From an uncultured Elusimicrobia bacterium (GTDB lineage: Bacteria; Elusimicrobiota; Elusimicrobia; Elusimicrobiales; Elusimicrobiaceae): 9,772 nt of DNA. A program made the translations under genes and the position numbers. The stretch spans positions 1 through 9,772 of the forward strand of contig CALYRQ010000020.1 of NCBI GenBank assembly GCA_945483375.1, in the 5' to 3' direction. Position 1 is the first letter of the stretch. Each line of letters opens with the position of its first letter. A model generated the notes under the pieces. The model was not told where the DNA came from. It worked only from the letters and a program-made list of their open reading frames with translations, and made no database searches. Below, in pieces: positions 1 through 7,879 of the stretch.

Positions 1-6
1 TCTTTC

Positions 7-15
7 ATTATAGCA
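7..15 (-). promoter_or_regulatory. Extended -10 promoter reading out of the left edge
   Basis: On the minus strand this reads TGCTATAAT, a perfect TATAAT hexamer preceded by the TGn extension that can replace a -35 box. Transcription would start about at the window edge, so the gene served lies outside. It sits 26 bases beyond the stop of the minus-strand cysteine-rich gene, so the next gene to the left may have its own start signal. No clear -35 hexamer is seen. It is a sequence match only and could be chance. Confidence 0.4.
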
Positions 16-40
16 ATTTGACGGGCCCGGGCGGGAAGCG

Positions 41-610
41 TCAGCGGGCGTTTTTGTCTTTGCAGGTTATTTGGGCACCCAAAAAGAAAATCTGGTTTTT
101 CTTAAATACGCAGGTGAGTTTTTGGGAGCGGGGGGCGCCGTCGGGCGCGTCCGGCAGTGGGCTGAAGCAGGATAACCGCGTGCAGGAATATGTTTCCCCG
201 CATTGCGGGAACGAAGAAGAGGGGTAATTGTCGATATACCACGAAAACGCCAAATTATAGCGCAGGGCGTGCAGAAAATCGGCGCAGGTTAACGAATCAA
301 ACGAGCACGGAGGCTGGGCGGAAACGTTTTGTTCCGCAAGCGTTTCCTGCAGCAGGGTGTAACGCTGGGAATCCACGGGGTCGCCCTCCACCATATACAC
401 GTCGAAACATTTAAACCCGGGCGGTTCGTTTTTGGTGCAGGAGAACTGTTTTAGAATATCATGACCGGGGCAGGTGTCTTCCACCGCGTAGGCGTCGGTG
501 GACAAGTATTGCGCCGGCGCGCGGACCGTGGCCGGCTTGTACGGCGCGCTTTGCGCGTACGCCGCCGCGGCGCAGACAAACAAAAAGCAGTATAAAAAAA
601 TCCGTTTCAT
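41..610 (-). CDS. Secreted cysteine-rich protein, unknown function
   Basis: This is a 189-residue protein that I do not recognise. It starts with a clear Sec signal peptide: basic n-region MKR, a hydrophobic core to about residue 17, and a probable signal peptidase I site AYA|QS after residue 19. C13 in the core has no good lipobox (LFVC), so a lipoprotein is unlikely. The mature part has ten cysteines (47, 58, 68, 102, 109, 137, 143, 148, 167, 183), an even number that suits disulfide bonding outside the cytoplasm. It has no further membrane segment. The reading frame is open upstream to 691, but the start at 608-610 is preferred because AGGGGG lies just before it and the signal peptide begins there. 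An ATG directly before it (611-613) is the alternative. The gene is divergent from the PAS/GAF gene. No terminator is visible in the 40 bases after its stop. That it is real and exported is likely; its role is unknown. Confidence 0.75.
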   Translation of the reverse strand: MKRIFLYCFLFVCAAAAYAQSAPYKPATVRAPAQYLSTDAYAVEDTCPGHDILKQFSCTKNEPPGFKCFDVYMVEGDPVDSQRYTLLQETLAEQNVSAQPPCSFDSLTCADFLHALRYNLAFSWYIDNYPSSSFPQCGETYSCTRLSCFSPLPDAPDGAPRSQKLTCVFKKNQIFFLGAQITCKDKNAR

Positions 611-626
611 CATTCCCCCTGTATGC

Positions 627-632
627 AGTATA
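627..632 (-). promoter_or_regulatory. Putative -10 box of the cysteine-rich secreted gene
   Basis: The minus strand reads TATACT here, five of six matches to TATAAT. Transcription would start near 620, giving a leader of only about 10 bases with the Shine-Dalgarno AGGGGG at its very beginning. The -35 region is poor (CTTTGC-like at a usable distance). The call rests on position and a single hexamer. Confidence 0.35.
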
Positions 633-745
633 GCGGGGGCTCTTGCGCCGCAAAGACGCAAAAAATGGTTAGAAGGCGTCCCCGTACGCACGCGGCCGGG
701 CGCGTTCTTCTTTATGGTTGCGGCGGGGCGCGGAATTTATTAGTA

Positions 746-751
746 TATAAT
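746..751 (+). promoter_or_regulatory. Putative -10 box of the PAS/GAF gene
   Basis: TATAAT in an AT-rich stretch (about 733-783) that stands out from the GC-rich flanks. No good -35 lies 16-18 bases upstream; TTGCGG at 718-723 is too far away. Transcription would start near 758 with a leader of about 37 bases. Alternative AT-rich hexamers (TATTAT at 755-760) are close by, so the exact element is uncertain. Confidence 0.4.
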
Positions 752-786
752 CGTATTATTATATTCGTACGCACCAATATATCACA

Positions 787-791
787 GAGGG
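787..791 (+). promoter_or_regulatory. Ribosome binding site of the PAS/GAF gene
   Basis: GAGGG stands three bases before the ATG at 795 (AGAGG, four bases). The spacing is tighter than usual. It still supports 795 as the start, because no other in-frame ATG nearby has a Shine-Dalgarno. Confidence 0.55.
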
Positions 792-794
792 ATT

Positions 795-3700
795 ATGTCC
801 AATAAATTTTTTTCACTTTTTTCCGGTTCCGATAACTCTTCCGCTTCCGCCGTTAAAACGCTTACGCCCGAAATGTACGCTTTTTTACAGCAATTCCCGA
901 CGGCCGTTCTGCTGTTGGACGCCACGGGTAAAATCGTATTCGCCAACCCGGCCGCGGCCGCGCTGTTGCGTACGGACGTAAAGTCGCTGGCGTCTTCGCG
1001 TGCGGACCGCCTGGGGCTGACGATGACGCAAATCCGCTCGCTTTCGGACGCTTCTTCCTCTAAAAAAATGGTGCTTGATATCGTAAACCCGGACGCGGAG
1101 GCGTTATCCGTCAGTGTGGGAGCGCGTCCGTTGGCGTCCACCCCGTTTATCATGCTGACGCTGGAAGACGTGCCCCTTTTTAGGCAGTTAAACGCGGAAA
1201 AAGCGTTTTTGGCCTCGCTCGTGGACGGGTATCCCTCGGCGGTGACGGTGCAAAACTGGGCCGGTATCTGCCTGCAGTGGAACACGGCGGCGGAAAAACT
1301 TTTCGGTTATAAAACGGCCCAGACGCTGAACCAAAGCGTATACGGCTTTTTGCCCAAAGAAGTGGTGCAGTCCGTGCGCCGTATGGACGAAGAACTGCGC
1401 TCTGGCGCACAGCCCCGGGAGGGCGTGCGGCTTACGTACAAAAATGCCAAAGGGGAGGAGCGGGTGCTTTCCGTCAGCAAAACGACGCTTCCCGGGCCGG
1501 ACGGCAAACCGCGCTTTGTGCTGAGCCTGTACGAAGACGTTACCTCCCAACATCAGTACGAGCAGGACCTGCAGCGCAACCGTACGCTTTTGCAGGCTAT
1601 TTTGGATAACATCCCGCTCGGCCTGTATACGCGCTACTGCGATTCGAAAATGACGTTTTTTAATCAACAAAGCATGCAGGTTTTAAACGAGTGCGACCCC
1701 AAACACACGGATCAGCCCCACGAATACCAAACCGCGGAAGTAATCAATTCCCACCACCAGCGCGAACAGCAGATTTTGCGCGACGGCAAAGCGTGCGATT
1801 ACCCGGAAGAAGTGTATATCGATTCCTCCGGCAACGAAAAAATCATCCACATGATTAAAGTCCCTCTGTTTGACGCGGGCCCCAAGCCGCTGGTGCTGAC
1901 GATTGTGGAAGATATTACCGCGCGCTGCCAACAAGAACGGGAAATCCGCCGCGTGAACGGATTTTTGACGGGGATTTTGCAAAACGCGCCGATCGGATTG
2001 TACGCGCGCGACGTGAACGGACGGATGCTGTTCCGCAATACGGTGTGTAACTCGCTGTTTGGCAACGTGACGGAAGACGCTTACGCCGAAAACGGCGCGC
2101 TGCCGCACGAAACGGCGGAGCAGGTGAGCCAGTACATGGGCCGCGAGCAGGAAATCCTGCGCGAGGGCAAAACGCTGGACATCCCGGAAGAAGAATACGC
2201 CACTGCCACCGGGGAGAAGAAGATTTTGCACCTGGTGAAAGTGCCGGTTTCGTCCGACGAGCACAGCGAACAATACGTCATTACGCTGGTGGAAGACATT
2301 ACCGAAAAGCGCGAACAGGAACGCAATCTGATGGAAACCAAGAACGCCCTGCAGGCCATTTTGGAACACGTACCTGTGGCCATTTATGCGCGCACGGTGG
2401 ACGATAAAGTTTCGTTCGTCAACCGCCGTTCTCTGGAAATATTTACCGGCGAAACGGAATACCGTTTTGAAGACAATTTCTACGGCGAACGCGAAAAATC
2501 CATTTTTAAAACGGGCAAAATCTTGGAATTCCCGGAAGAAACGTACGTTACCAAACGCGGCGATAAATTGCTCTTGCACTTAATCAAAGTACCCGTGTTT
2601 GACAAAGACGGCAAACCGTTTATGGTGCTGACGGTGGCGGAAGACATTTCCGAAAAGAAAAAACAGGAACGCGCCATTATCGACGCCAAAAACTTTTTGG
2701 AAACGCTGATCAACCAGCTGCCGGTGGCGCTGTCGGTTAAAAATTATGACGGGAAGTACATCGTCTGGAACAAAAAGAGCGAAGAGCTTTTCGGTGCCAG
2801 TTCGGCGGACGTTATCGGCCGCACGTCTTACCGCTCGGACATTAACAAAGACCAGGCCGAATTCCTGCGCGACGCGGACCTGCGCGTATTCGAAAGCCGC
2901 AAAGAACAAAACATCCCGCAGGAACTCGTTTCCACCGCCAGCGAAGGCGTTAAAATTATGCACACGGTCAAAACGCCGGTATTTAATTCGGACGGTACTC
3001 CCAACTGTCTGCTGATGGTGTCGGAAGATATTACCGCCAAAACCAAAATGGAAAAACAAATCCGCGAGGCCAGCGACAAAAACACCCTGCTCATGGAAAA
3101 CGCCCGCGAAGGTTTTATGATTTTGGACGAAGGCAAAATCATGTACGCAAACCGCGCTTTCTGTCGCCTCCTGGGTTTTGAAGAAGTAAAAGACGTTACC
3201 GGCCGCCCGCTGGCGGACTTTGTGGCCGAAGACCACCGCATGTTCTTAAAAGACAAGTACGACGCCGTTCTCTCCGGCGCGCGTAACGCCGGCGGCGCCA
3301 TTGAACTGCACTTTATGAAGAAAAAAGGCGGCGAAGCGGAAGCCGAGTTCGCGGCCGTTTCGTCCCGTTATTTGGGGCGGCGCATCGTGCTGGGCTTCGT
3401 GCGCGACGTGACGGATTCCAACCGCCAGCTGCGCGACGTAAAAACCGAGCGCGCAAGTTTCCGCGCCGCGTTTGAAAAAGACGTTACGCCGGCGGTCATT
3501 CTGTCCAACAAAGGCTATATTTCCGTCATGAACGAAGCCGCGCGCAAGATGTTCGGCTTCACGGAAGCGGACAAAAATTTCTACCGCAACGTATATATGC
3601 GCCCCGCGGTTAAGCTGGAAGCGCGCAAAAAACTCAAACAGGGCCTTCCGGCGCAGATGGATTACGTATTTGATTTCGCCCGGGCGGAAGCCATGTTCCC

Positions 3701-5873
3701 CGGCCGCATTAACGGGGAGGGAAAAATCCCGCTCGCGGTGACCTTTGTGCCGATTAACAAGCGCGATTCCAAGGACGGCACCGTAGAGGCGGACTACGTC
3801 GTCTACCTCCAGCGCAAAGGGGAGGAAAAAACACCTCCCGCGCCGCCTTCCGGCCGTAAGCCGCTCGTCAGGCGCAGTACGCCCGTTCCGCCTCCGCCGC
3901 CCGTGTTGCCAGCCGGCGTGCCGGAAACCGCCAAAGAAATGTTGGTTTTGCCCAACAGCGAACCGTATGTGTTGTGTTCGGAAGATTTTAAAATAGAAGT
4001 TTGTAACGACATGTTTTGCTCACTCTGCCAGCTGAAAGAAGATGAACTGAAAGGCCAAGATGTGCGGGCGGTTATCGCGCCGGATTCGTTGCCCGGGTTT
4101 GAAGAAGATTTAAAAACATTGGCGCAGGACGGCGTGCTTTCCAACCGGGAATATGCCGTTACGGTGGGCAGCGGGCTGGAAACGTGCGCCGTGCGTTTAA
4201 CCGCCGTCAAAGAAACGGGCGGCCGTTACTTGTTCGTGCTTCGCAGTTTGGCGTTTCACCGCCAAATTATGAAAATTTTGGAAGAACGTTCCGCCCAGCT
4301 CAGCGCACTGTTGGAAGCGACGGACGGCGTTGTGTTTTCCATTTTGCTTGACGGCGGACATTTCGGCTTGATTGAACAGGCCAACAAGTTCCTTTCCCAA
4401 AAAACGGGTTTTTCACACGATGAATTGGTGCATATGGAATTTAAAGACCTGTTTTTCGACCCGGCGCGTGCTGACGGTTCTCCCGCCGCCGCGCTGGCCC
4501 GCGCCGAACAGGAATTAGCCGCGCAGGGCAAAGCGTCGTTCCGCGTGTCGGTGCGTCAAAAAGAAGGAGACGGCTTTGCCGCGCAGGTGGTGGTAACCGC
4601 GCTTGATTTGCCGGGGAAAGACGCCGCGCTCGCCGTCGTGCACGACTTAACAAGCCAAATGGACCAAATCTCCAAAGATTCCAAAGAAGCGCGCGAACTG
4701 AAAAGCGTGCGCGAAGCGTTGCCCGGCTTGTATTTAAAAACGGACAGCGACGGCCGCGCCCTGGAAGCGTATTCCAACCTGGACTATATCTCCAATGCAG
4801 AGGCAAAGGAAATCTTCCTGGATAAAACGCCCTTGCAGTTCTGGCCGGAAGAGGCGGCGTCCCGCGCGCTGTTTTCGATTAAGGAATCGCTTTCCATCAA
4901 CGTCAGTACCCGCTTTGAATTTGAATGGACGGTGCGGGACGTACTGCGCCGTTTTGAAGTGACCGTAACGCCCATTTCGGGCCGCGCCGAAGCCGTGCTG
5001 TGGGCGAAAGACGTGTCCGAAAGCCACGTGTACGACGAGCAAATCCGCGAACTCTACCGCATGACGCGCGAGCCCGGCGTCAGCATTACGGACCAGGTGG
5101 ATAAAATTTTGGCGTTCGGGCAGAAAATTTTTCATGCGGATGCGGGCCTGGTGTTGCGTTTTCAGCAAGGGAAAGAACATCAGGAAAGCATGGTTATATA
5201 CGTCACCAAGAACGATTTTCATTTGGAACGCCAAATGGAATTCCCGGTGGAAGAGTGTTTGGTGGACGTGGCGGACGGAAACGTCGTCATGCTGCCGGAC
5301 CTGGACAACACTTCCTGCGAACGCTGTTTGCATAAGGCCAAAGGGTTTGGCTCTTTGATTGCCGCTCCTTTGTATGTGGGGGGAGAAGTGCAGGGCGCAT
5401 TATGCTTTGCCTCCCGCGTGCCGCGGCGCAGCTTCTGCCAGGGGGCCGAAGAACTGATGGGTCTGATGTCCAAGCTGTTGGGCCTTCGCATTGAACTGCG
5501 CCAAACGGGAAAAATGCTTAGCGACGCGTCCCGTTCGCTCGCGCGTACGTTGGAATATGTGGAAATGCCTGCCGTGATGGTGGATTTGGATTATCAGGTA
5601 ACGTATGTGAACAAAGCGTTGCTGAAAATCACCGGCCGCCGGGTGCATAATTTGCTGGGGCGGGATTTCTTTGCCGAGCTTATCCGCAACGACGATTTAT
5701 CCAAACGGATGTTCCGCGCGGCGGAAAAGGCCTGTTCCTCCAATGCGTTCCAAGTACGCATGGATATCTTGCACGAAAACGGTTTGTACGAAGATACGGC
5801 CTGGGACGTATTCGTCTGCAAGGACGCGGACGGCAAAGTGGACGGCTATGCGCTGATAGCTTCGTCCAACTGA
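795..5873 (+). CDS. Giant multi-PAS/GAF sensory protein without an output domain
   Basis: A 1692-residue protein with no signal peptide or membrane segment, so it should be cytoplasmic. About twelve PAS-like domains can be counted by eye from their openings and closing E-D-[IV]-[TS] strands: roughly 25-127, 133-249, 261-375, 386-503, 514-618, 629-746, 763-873, 885-1008, 1051-1152, 1168-1286, 1298-1409 and 1580-1690. Between the last two lies a GAF domain (about 1428-1569) with the typical 'APLYVGGEVQGALCFAS' strand. A proline-rich hinge (about 1012-1046, with five prolines in a row) splits the array into eight and four PAS. Most PAS are joined by short charged helices such as EKREQERNL, typical signalling linkers. 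PAS domains sense ligands, redox state or light, or mediate dimerisation; which cofactor is bound cannot be told. No histidine kinase, receiver, GGDEF, EAL, PP2C, HD or helix-turn-helix is present: the protein ends within a PAS domain and two terminators follow. It probably acts through a partner kinase, cyclase or chemoreceptor encoded elsewhere. The two weakest PAS calls are the eighth and the eleventh. Confidence 0.85.
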   Translation: MSNKFFSLFSGSDNSSASAVKTLTPEMYAFLQQFPTAVLLLDATGKIVFANPAAAALLRTDVKSLASSRADRLGLTMTQIRSLSDASSSKKMVLDIVNPDAEALSVSVGARPLASTPFIMLTLEDVPLFRQLNAEKAFLASLVDGYPSAVTVQNWAGICLQWNTAAEKLFGYKTAQTLNQSVYGFLPKEVVQSVRRMDEELRSGAQPREGVRLTYKNAKGEERVLSVSKTTLPGPDGKPRFVLSLYEDVTSQHQYEQDLQRNRTLLQAILDNIPLGLYTRYCDSKMTFFNQQSMQVLNECDPKHTDQPHEYQTAEVINSHHQREQQILRDGKACDYPEEVYIDSSGNEKIIHMIKVPLFDAGPKPLVLTIVEDITARCQQEREIRRVNGFLTGILQNAPIGLYARDVNGRMLFRNTVCNSLFGNVTEDAYAENGALPHETAEQVSQYMGREQEILREGKTLDIPEEEYATATGEKKILHLVKVPVSSDEHSEQYVITLVEDITEKREQERNLMETKNALQAILEHVPVAIYARTVDDKVSFVNRRSLEIFTGETEYRFEDNFYGEREKSIFKTGKILEFPEETYVTKRGDKLLLHLIKVPVFDKDGKPFMVLTVAEDISEKKKQERAIIDAKNFLETLINQLPVALSVKNYDGKYIVWNKKSEELFGASSADVIGRTSYRSDINKDQAEFLRDADLRVFESRKEQNIPQELVSTASEGVKIMHTVKTPVFNSDGTPNCLLMVSEDITAKTKMEKQIREASDKNTLLMENAREGFMILDEGKIMYANRAFCRLLGFEEVKDVTGRPLADFVAEDHRMFLKDKYDAVLSGARNAGGAIELHFMKKKGGEAEAEFAAVSSRYLGRRIVLGFVRDVTDSNRQLRDVKTERASFRAAFEKDVTPAVILSNKGYISVMNEAARKMFGFTEADKNFYRNVYMRPAVKLEARKKLKQGLPAQMDYVFDFARAEAMFPGRINGEGKIPLAVTFVPINKRDSKDGTVEADYVVYLQRKGEEKTPPAPPSGRKPLVRRSTPVPPPPPVLPAGVPETAKEMLVLPNSEPYVLCSEDFKIEVCNDMFCSLCQLKEDELKGQDVRAVIAPDSLPGFEEDLKTLAQDGVLSNREYAVTVGSGLETCAVRLTAVKETGGRYLFVLRSLAFHRQIMKILEERSAQLSALLEATDGVVFSILLDGGHFGLIEQANKFLSQKTGFSHDELVHMEFKDLFFDPARADGSPAAALARAEQELAAQGKASFRVSVRQKEGDGFAAQVVVTALDLPGKDAALAVVHDLTSQMDQISKDSKEARELKSVREALPGLYLKTDSDGRALEAYSNLDYISNAEAKEIFLDKTPLQFWPEEAASRALFSIKESLSINVSTRFEFEWTVRDVLRRFEVTVTPISGRAEAVLWAKDVSESHVYDEQIRELYRMTREPGVSITDQVDKILAFGQKIFHADAGLVLRFQQGKEHQESMVIYVTKNDFHLERQMEFPVEECLVDVADGNVVMLPDLDNTSCERCLHKAKGFGSLIAAPLYVGGEVQGALCFASRVPRRSFCQGAEELMGLMSKLLGLRIELRQTGKMLSDASRSLARTLEYVEMPAVMVDLDYQVTYVNKALLKITGRRVHNLLGRDFFAELIRNDDLSKRMFRAAEKACSSNAFQVRMDILHENGLYEDTAWDVFVCKDADGKVDGYALIASSN
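1569..3065 (+). repeat. Four tandemly duplicated PAS units inside the sensor gene
   Basis: PAS units three to six are clearly more alike than the rest. Each has an opening like 'LQAILDNIPLGLYTR', a middle like 'REQEILREGKTLDIPEEEY', and an ending like 'KLLLHLIKVPVFDKDGKP' then V-x-EDI[TS]. The GAA codons of the four EDI motifs lie at 1908, 2292, 2640 and 3024, i.e. spacings of 384, 348 and 384 bases. This points to duplication within the gene followed by divergence. The sixth unit is the most diverged. Confidence 0.75.
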
Positions 5874-5897
5874 CGTTTATTTCGACGGTTTCACAAC

Positions 5898-5932
5898 ACG
5901 GAACGCAAATTCTGTTTGCGTTCCGTTTTTTT
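5898..5932 (+). terminator. Rho-independent terminator of the PAS/GAF gene
   Basis: A perfect 12-bp stem ACGGAACGCAAA / TTTGCGTTCCGT with a five-base loop TTCTG runs into seven Ts (5926-5932). It starts 25 bases after the stop codon of the sensor gene and shows that nothing downstream belongs to that transcript. Confidence 0.92.
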
Positions 5933-5940
5933 GTCTAAAG

Positions 5941-5972
5941 AAAACCCCCGGCTGTGCCGGGGGATATTTTTT
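5941..5972. terminator. Terminator of the DUF885 gene, possibly bidirectional
   Basis: Stem CCCCCGGC / GCCGGGGG (5945-5952 and 5956-5963) with a TGT loop. It has a run of As at 5941-5944 (Ts on the minus strand) on one side and TATTTTTT (5965-5972) on the other. On the minus strand it follows the stop of the DUF885 gene by 14 bases and is its natural terminator. The plus-strand T-run suggests it also catches read-through from the sensor gene. Confidence 0.85.
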
Positions 5973-5977
5973 GCAGT

Positions 5978-7846
5978 CTAAAATAAGTCTTTTTTCTTCT
6001 TTTTGTCTTTTTCGTACAGGCGGTTGATTTCTTTTTCCACGTCCGCCGGGGGCACGTTACCCGTTAACAGCGCTTTTTGGTGGAAGTCCGCCAGGTTGAA
6101 TTTTTTACCCATTTTTTTGCGGATTTTTTCCCGCACGTTTTGCCAAAGTTCCAAACCGTATTGGCGGCTGACGGCGGCCCCGGGGGAGGCGGCTAATTCT
6201 TTGAGCATTTCTTCCGCGTCGGCCTGTTCAAAGCCGTTTTCCTGCATCAGATAATTCAGCGCGTCCGTGTACGAAAAACGCTTGGTCTGCAGTTTTACGT
6301 CCAGTTCCGCGGCCAGGGCGCGGCGATAGGCGTCCCAGGCGGCGTAAGCGAGTTCTTCGTCCGTTACGATTAAATGCTGTTCTTTGGCCACCTGCGCGGC
6401 GTATTCCTGCCAGCCGTTGGCCGTGGTGACGGACGGATAGACTCTGCGCCAGACGGACCAGTTTTTGCCCGCGGCGTTTTGGTAATAACCGCCGGGCACC
6501 AACTGTTTGGCCGTTAACAATTTTAAAGCGGGCGTGTTGAAATCGCGCTTGAGTTGTTCCTGGCGCGCGAGCGTATTGCCCGCCGGAAGGCGCAGTAAAA
6601 GTTCCGGCGTTCCGCCCGTGTAGGACGGGCGCAGTTTAAACGCGCGGGTATAGGTGTAATATTGCGGCATCGGGCGCACGGCAACCGCTTGAAGGGGTGC
6701 AGCCAGGACGTTGTTTTGCACCAGTGCGGCGGCCCATTCGCCCGCCTGGCGTTGCAGTGCGGCGGTGTAATCGGTTTCGTCCTGAACGTTAAAGGCTCGT
6801 TTGGCTACGGCGTAAAAATCCTGCGCGCTGCGTTCGGCGGGTTGGCCTTTTTTGGCTTTTTTCTTTTTGGAGGCCGTCTGTTTGGCCGCCGCCTGCGGCG
6901 CACCGTTTAAATCTTCCACCAAAGTAACTTCGTCCTCCGCTTCGGTTTGTTCCAAAAACGGTTCCAGTGCGGCGGAAAAATCCTGCCGTGCGGCGCGGGT
7001 GGTCGCTTCCAGCCGTTTAAGCAGTTTGGCGGGGGAATCCGGGATTTGGTATTCCTGCGCCAGCAATTCGGCGTAAGCGGTTTCGCCCAGGCGGAAGTCC
7101 TGCCCGTTTTCTTCCTGGGACAATCGTTTGAACAAATCAAACATGCGTTTGACGGCGCGTTTGGCGTTGCGCGTATCCAGTTGCGTTTGGGCGAGGGCGA
7201 AATCGTCCTGCGCGCCCTGGGCCAAAAAGTCGCCCAGTTCGTCAAAAGAAAGATAAGCGTAATACGCTTTTTCCATCGCCAACTGCGCCAAAAATGCGGA
7301 GGGACTAGAAAGGTTTTTTTCGGCCTGTTGGGCTTCTTCCGTTAAGGCCGCCATCCGGGCGGTCAAATCGGCGCGTTTCTTGGCGGGGGAGACGGAGGGG
7401 TTTAAGTAGACGTCGTACAGTGCGTCAAACGCTTCGGCGTAATATAAAGGGTCGTTTGCCGAGCGGTTTTGGGCGGCATGGCGCAGGTCGTTGTCCACCG
7501 CGTTTTGCAGAAGTTCAAAATCCACTTGTTTGGCGGCGGAAAGGTTGGCGGGGTGGACGTCTTTTAATCGTTCCCACACATTTTTGAAAGCGCGTTGGGC
7601 GTGTCCGTCCGCGTCTGCGGAACGGGCGTTTAACTGGCCGGCGGCGGAATCGTATCCCAGGCGTGCGGCGCGTTCGTGCAGATAATTTTGCAGAACGGCG
7701 GCGTAACGGCCGGAAACGTCGGTAAGCGTATTTTCTTCTAAAAGGGAGTCGATATCTTCGAAATCGAATTCCTGGGCGGGGGAGGCTGTAAACGCGCCCG
7801 CGCATAGGCAGGCGGCCAGCACAAACGGCAGTTTGTTTTTCATCAT
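5978..7846 (-). CDS. Exported DUF885-family protein, catalytic residues lost
   Basis: A 622-residue protein with an N-terminal signal peptide and a probable cleavage SPA|QE near residue 26. A lipobox-like LAAC ending at residue 13 is an alternative but leaves a very short signal. The rest matches the DUF885 layout from memory: an N-terminal helical half ('DFELLQNAVDNDLRHA', then 'DFRLGETAYAELLAQEY') and a C-terminal half ending in 'FNLADFHQKALLTGNVPPADVE', the usual family ending. Active members carry HExxPGHxxQ, EGW and a DxxxH segment, thought to form a zinc peptidase site. Here these read KQLVPGGYYQ (447-456), NGW (477-479) and LDVKLQ (515-520), so all expected metal-binding His/Glu are gone. 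A lysine-rich low-complexity insert (about 313-337) separates the halves, and the C-terminus is lysine-rich. The frame is open to 7909, but that start lies in the -35 box; ATG at 7844-7846 has AGGA six bases upstream. The next codon is also ATG. It is probably a secreted pseudoenzyme or binding protein; family call fairly sure, function unknown. Confidence 0.78.
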   Translation of the reverse strand: MMKNKLPFVLAACLCAGAFTASPAQEFDFEDIDSLLEENTLTDVSGRYAAVLQNYLHERAARLGYDSAAGQLNARSADADGHAQRAFKNVWERLKDVHPANLSAAKQVDFELLQNAVDNDLRHAAQNRSANDPLYYAEAFDALYDVYLNPSVSPAKKRADLTARMAALTEEAQQAEKNLSSPSAFLAQLAMEKAYYAYLSFDELGDFLAQGAQDDFALAQTQLDTRNAKRAVKRMFDLFKRLSQEENGQDFRLGETAYAELLAQEYQIPDSPAKLLKRLEATTRAARQDFSAALEPFLEQTEAEDEVTLVEDLNGAPQAAAKQTASKKKKAKKGQPAERSAQDFYAVAKRAFNVQDETDYTAALQRQAGEWAAALVQNNVLAAPLQAVAVRPMPQYYTYTRAFKLRPSYTGGTPELLLRLPAGNTLARQEQLKRDFNTPALKLLTAKQLVPGGYYQNAAGKNWSVWRRVYPSVTTANGWQEYAAQVAKEQHLIVTDEELAYAAWDAYRRALAAELDVKLQTKRFSYTDALNYLMQENGFEQADAEEMLKELAASPGAAVSRQYGLELWQNVREKIRKKMGKKFNLADFHQKALLTGNVPPADVEKEINRLYEKDKKKKKDLF

Positions 7847-7879
7847 GTAATTTCCTGTAAACGGAGTTGGGATAACGGT

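Noticed and set aside
611..691. Upstream start for the cysteine-rich secreted protein
   Set aside because: It would put 27 residues before the signal peptide. The internal ATG has the AGGGGG site and a proper n-region.
1683..2579. Long open frame (298 codons) on the minus strand inside the PAS/GAF gene
   Set aside because: It mirrors the duplicated PAS repeats and arises from the codon bias of the sense gene. It has no Shine-Dalgarno or recognisable domain, and its composition (rich in F, H, V, R) is typical of an antisense shadow.
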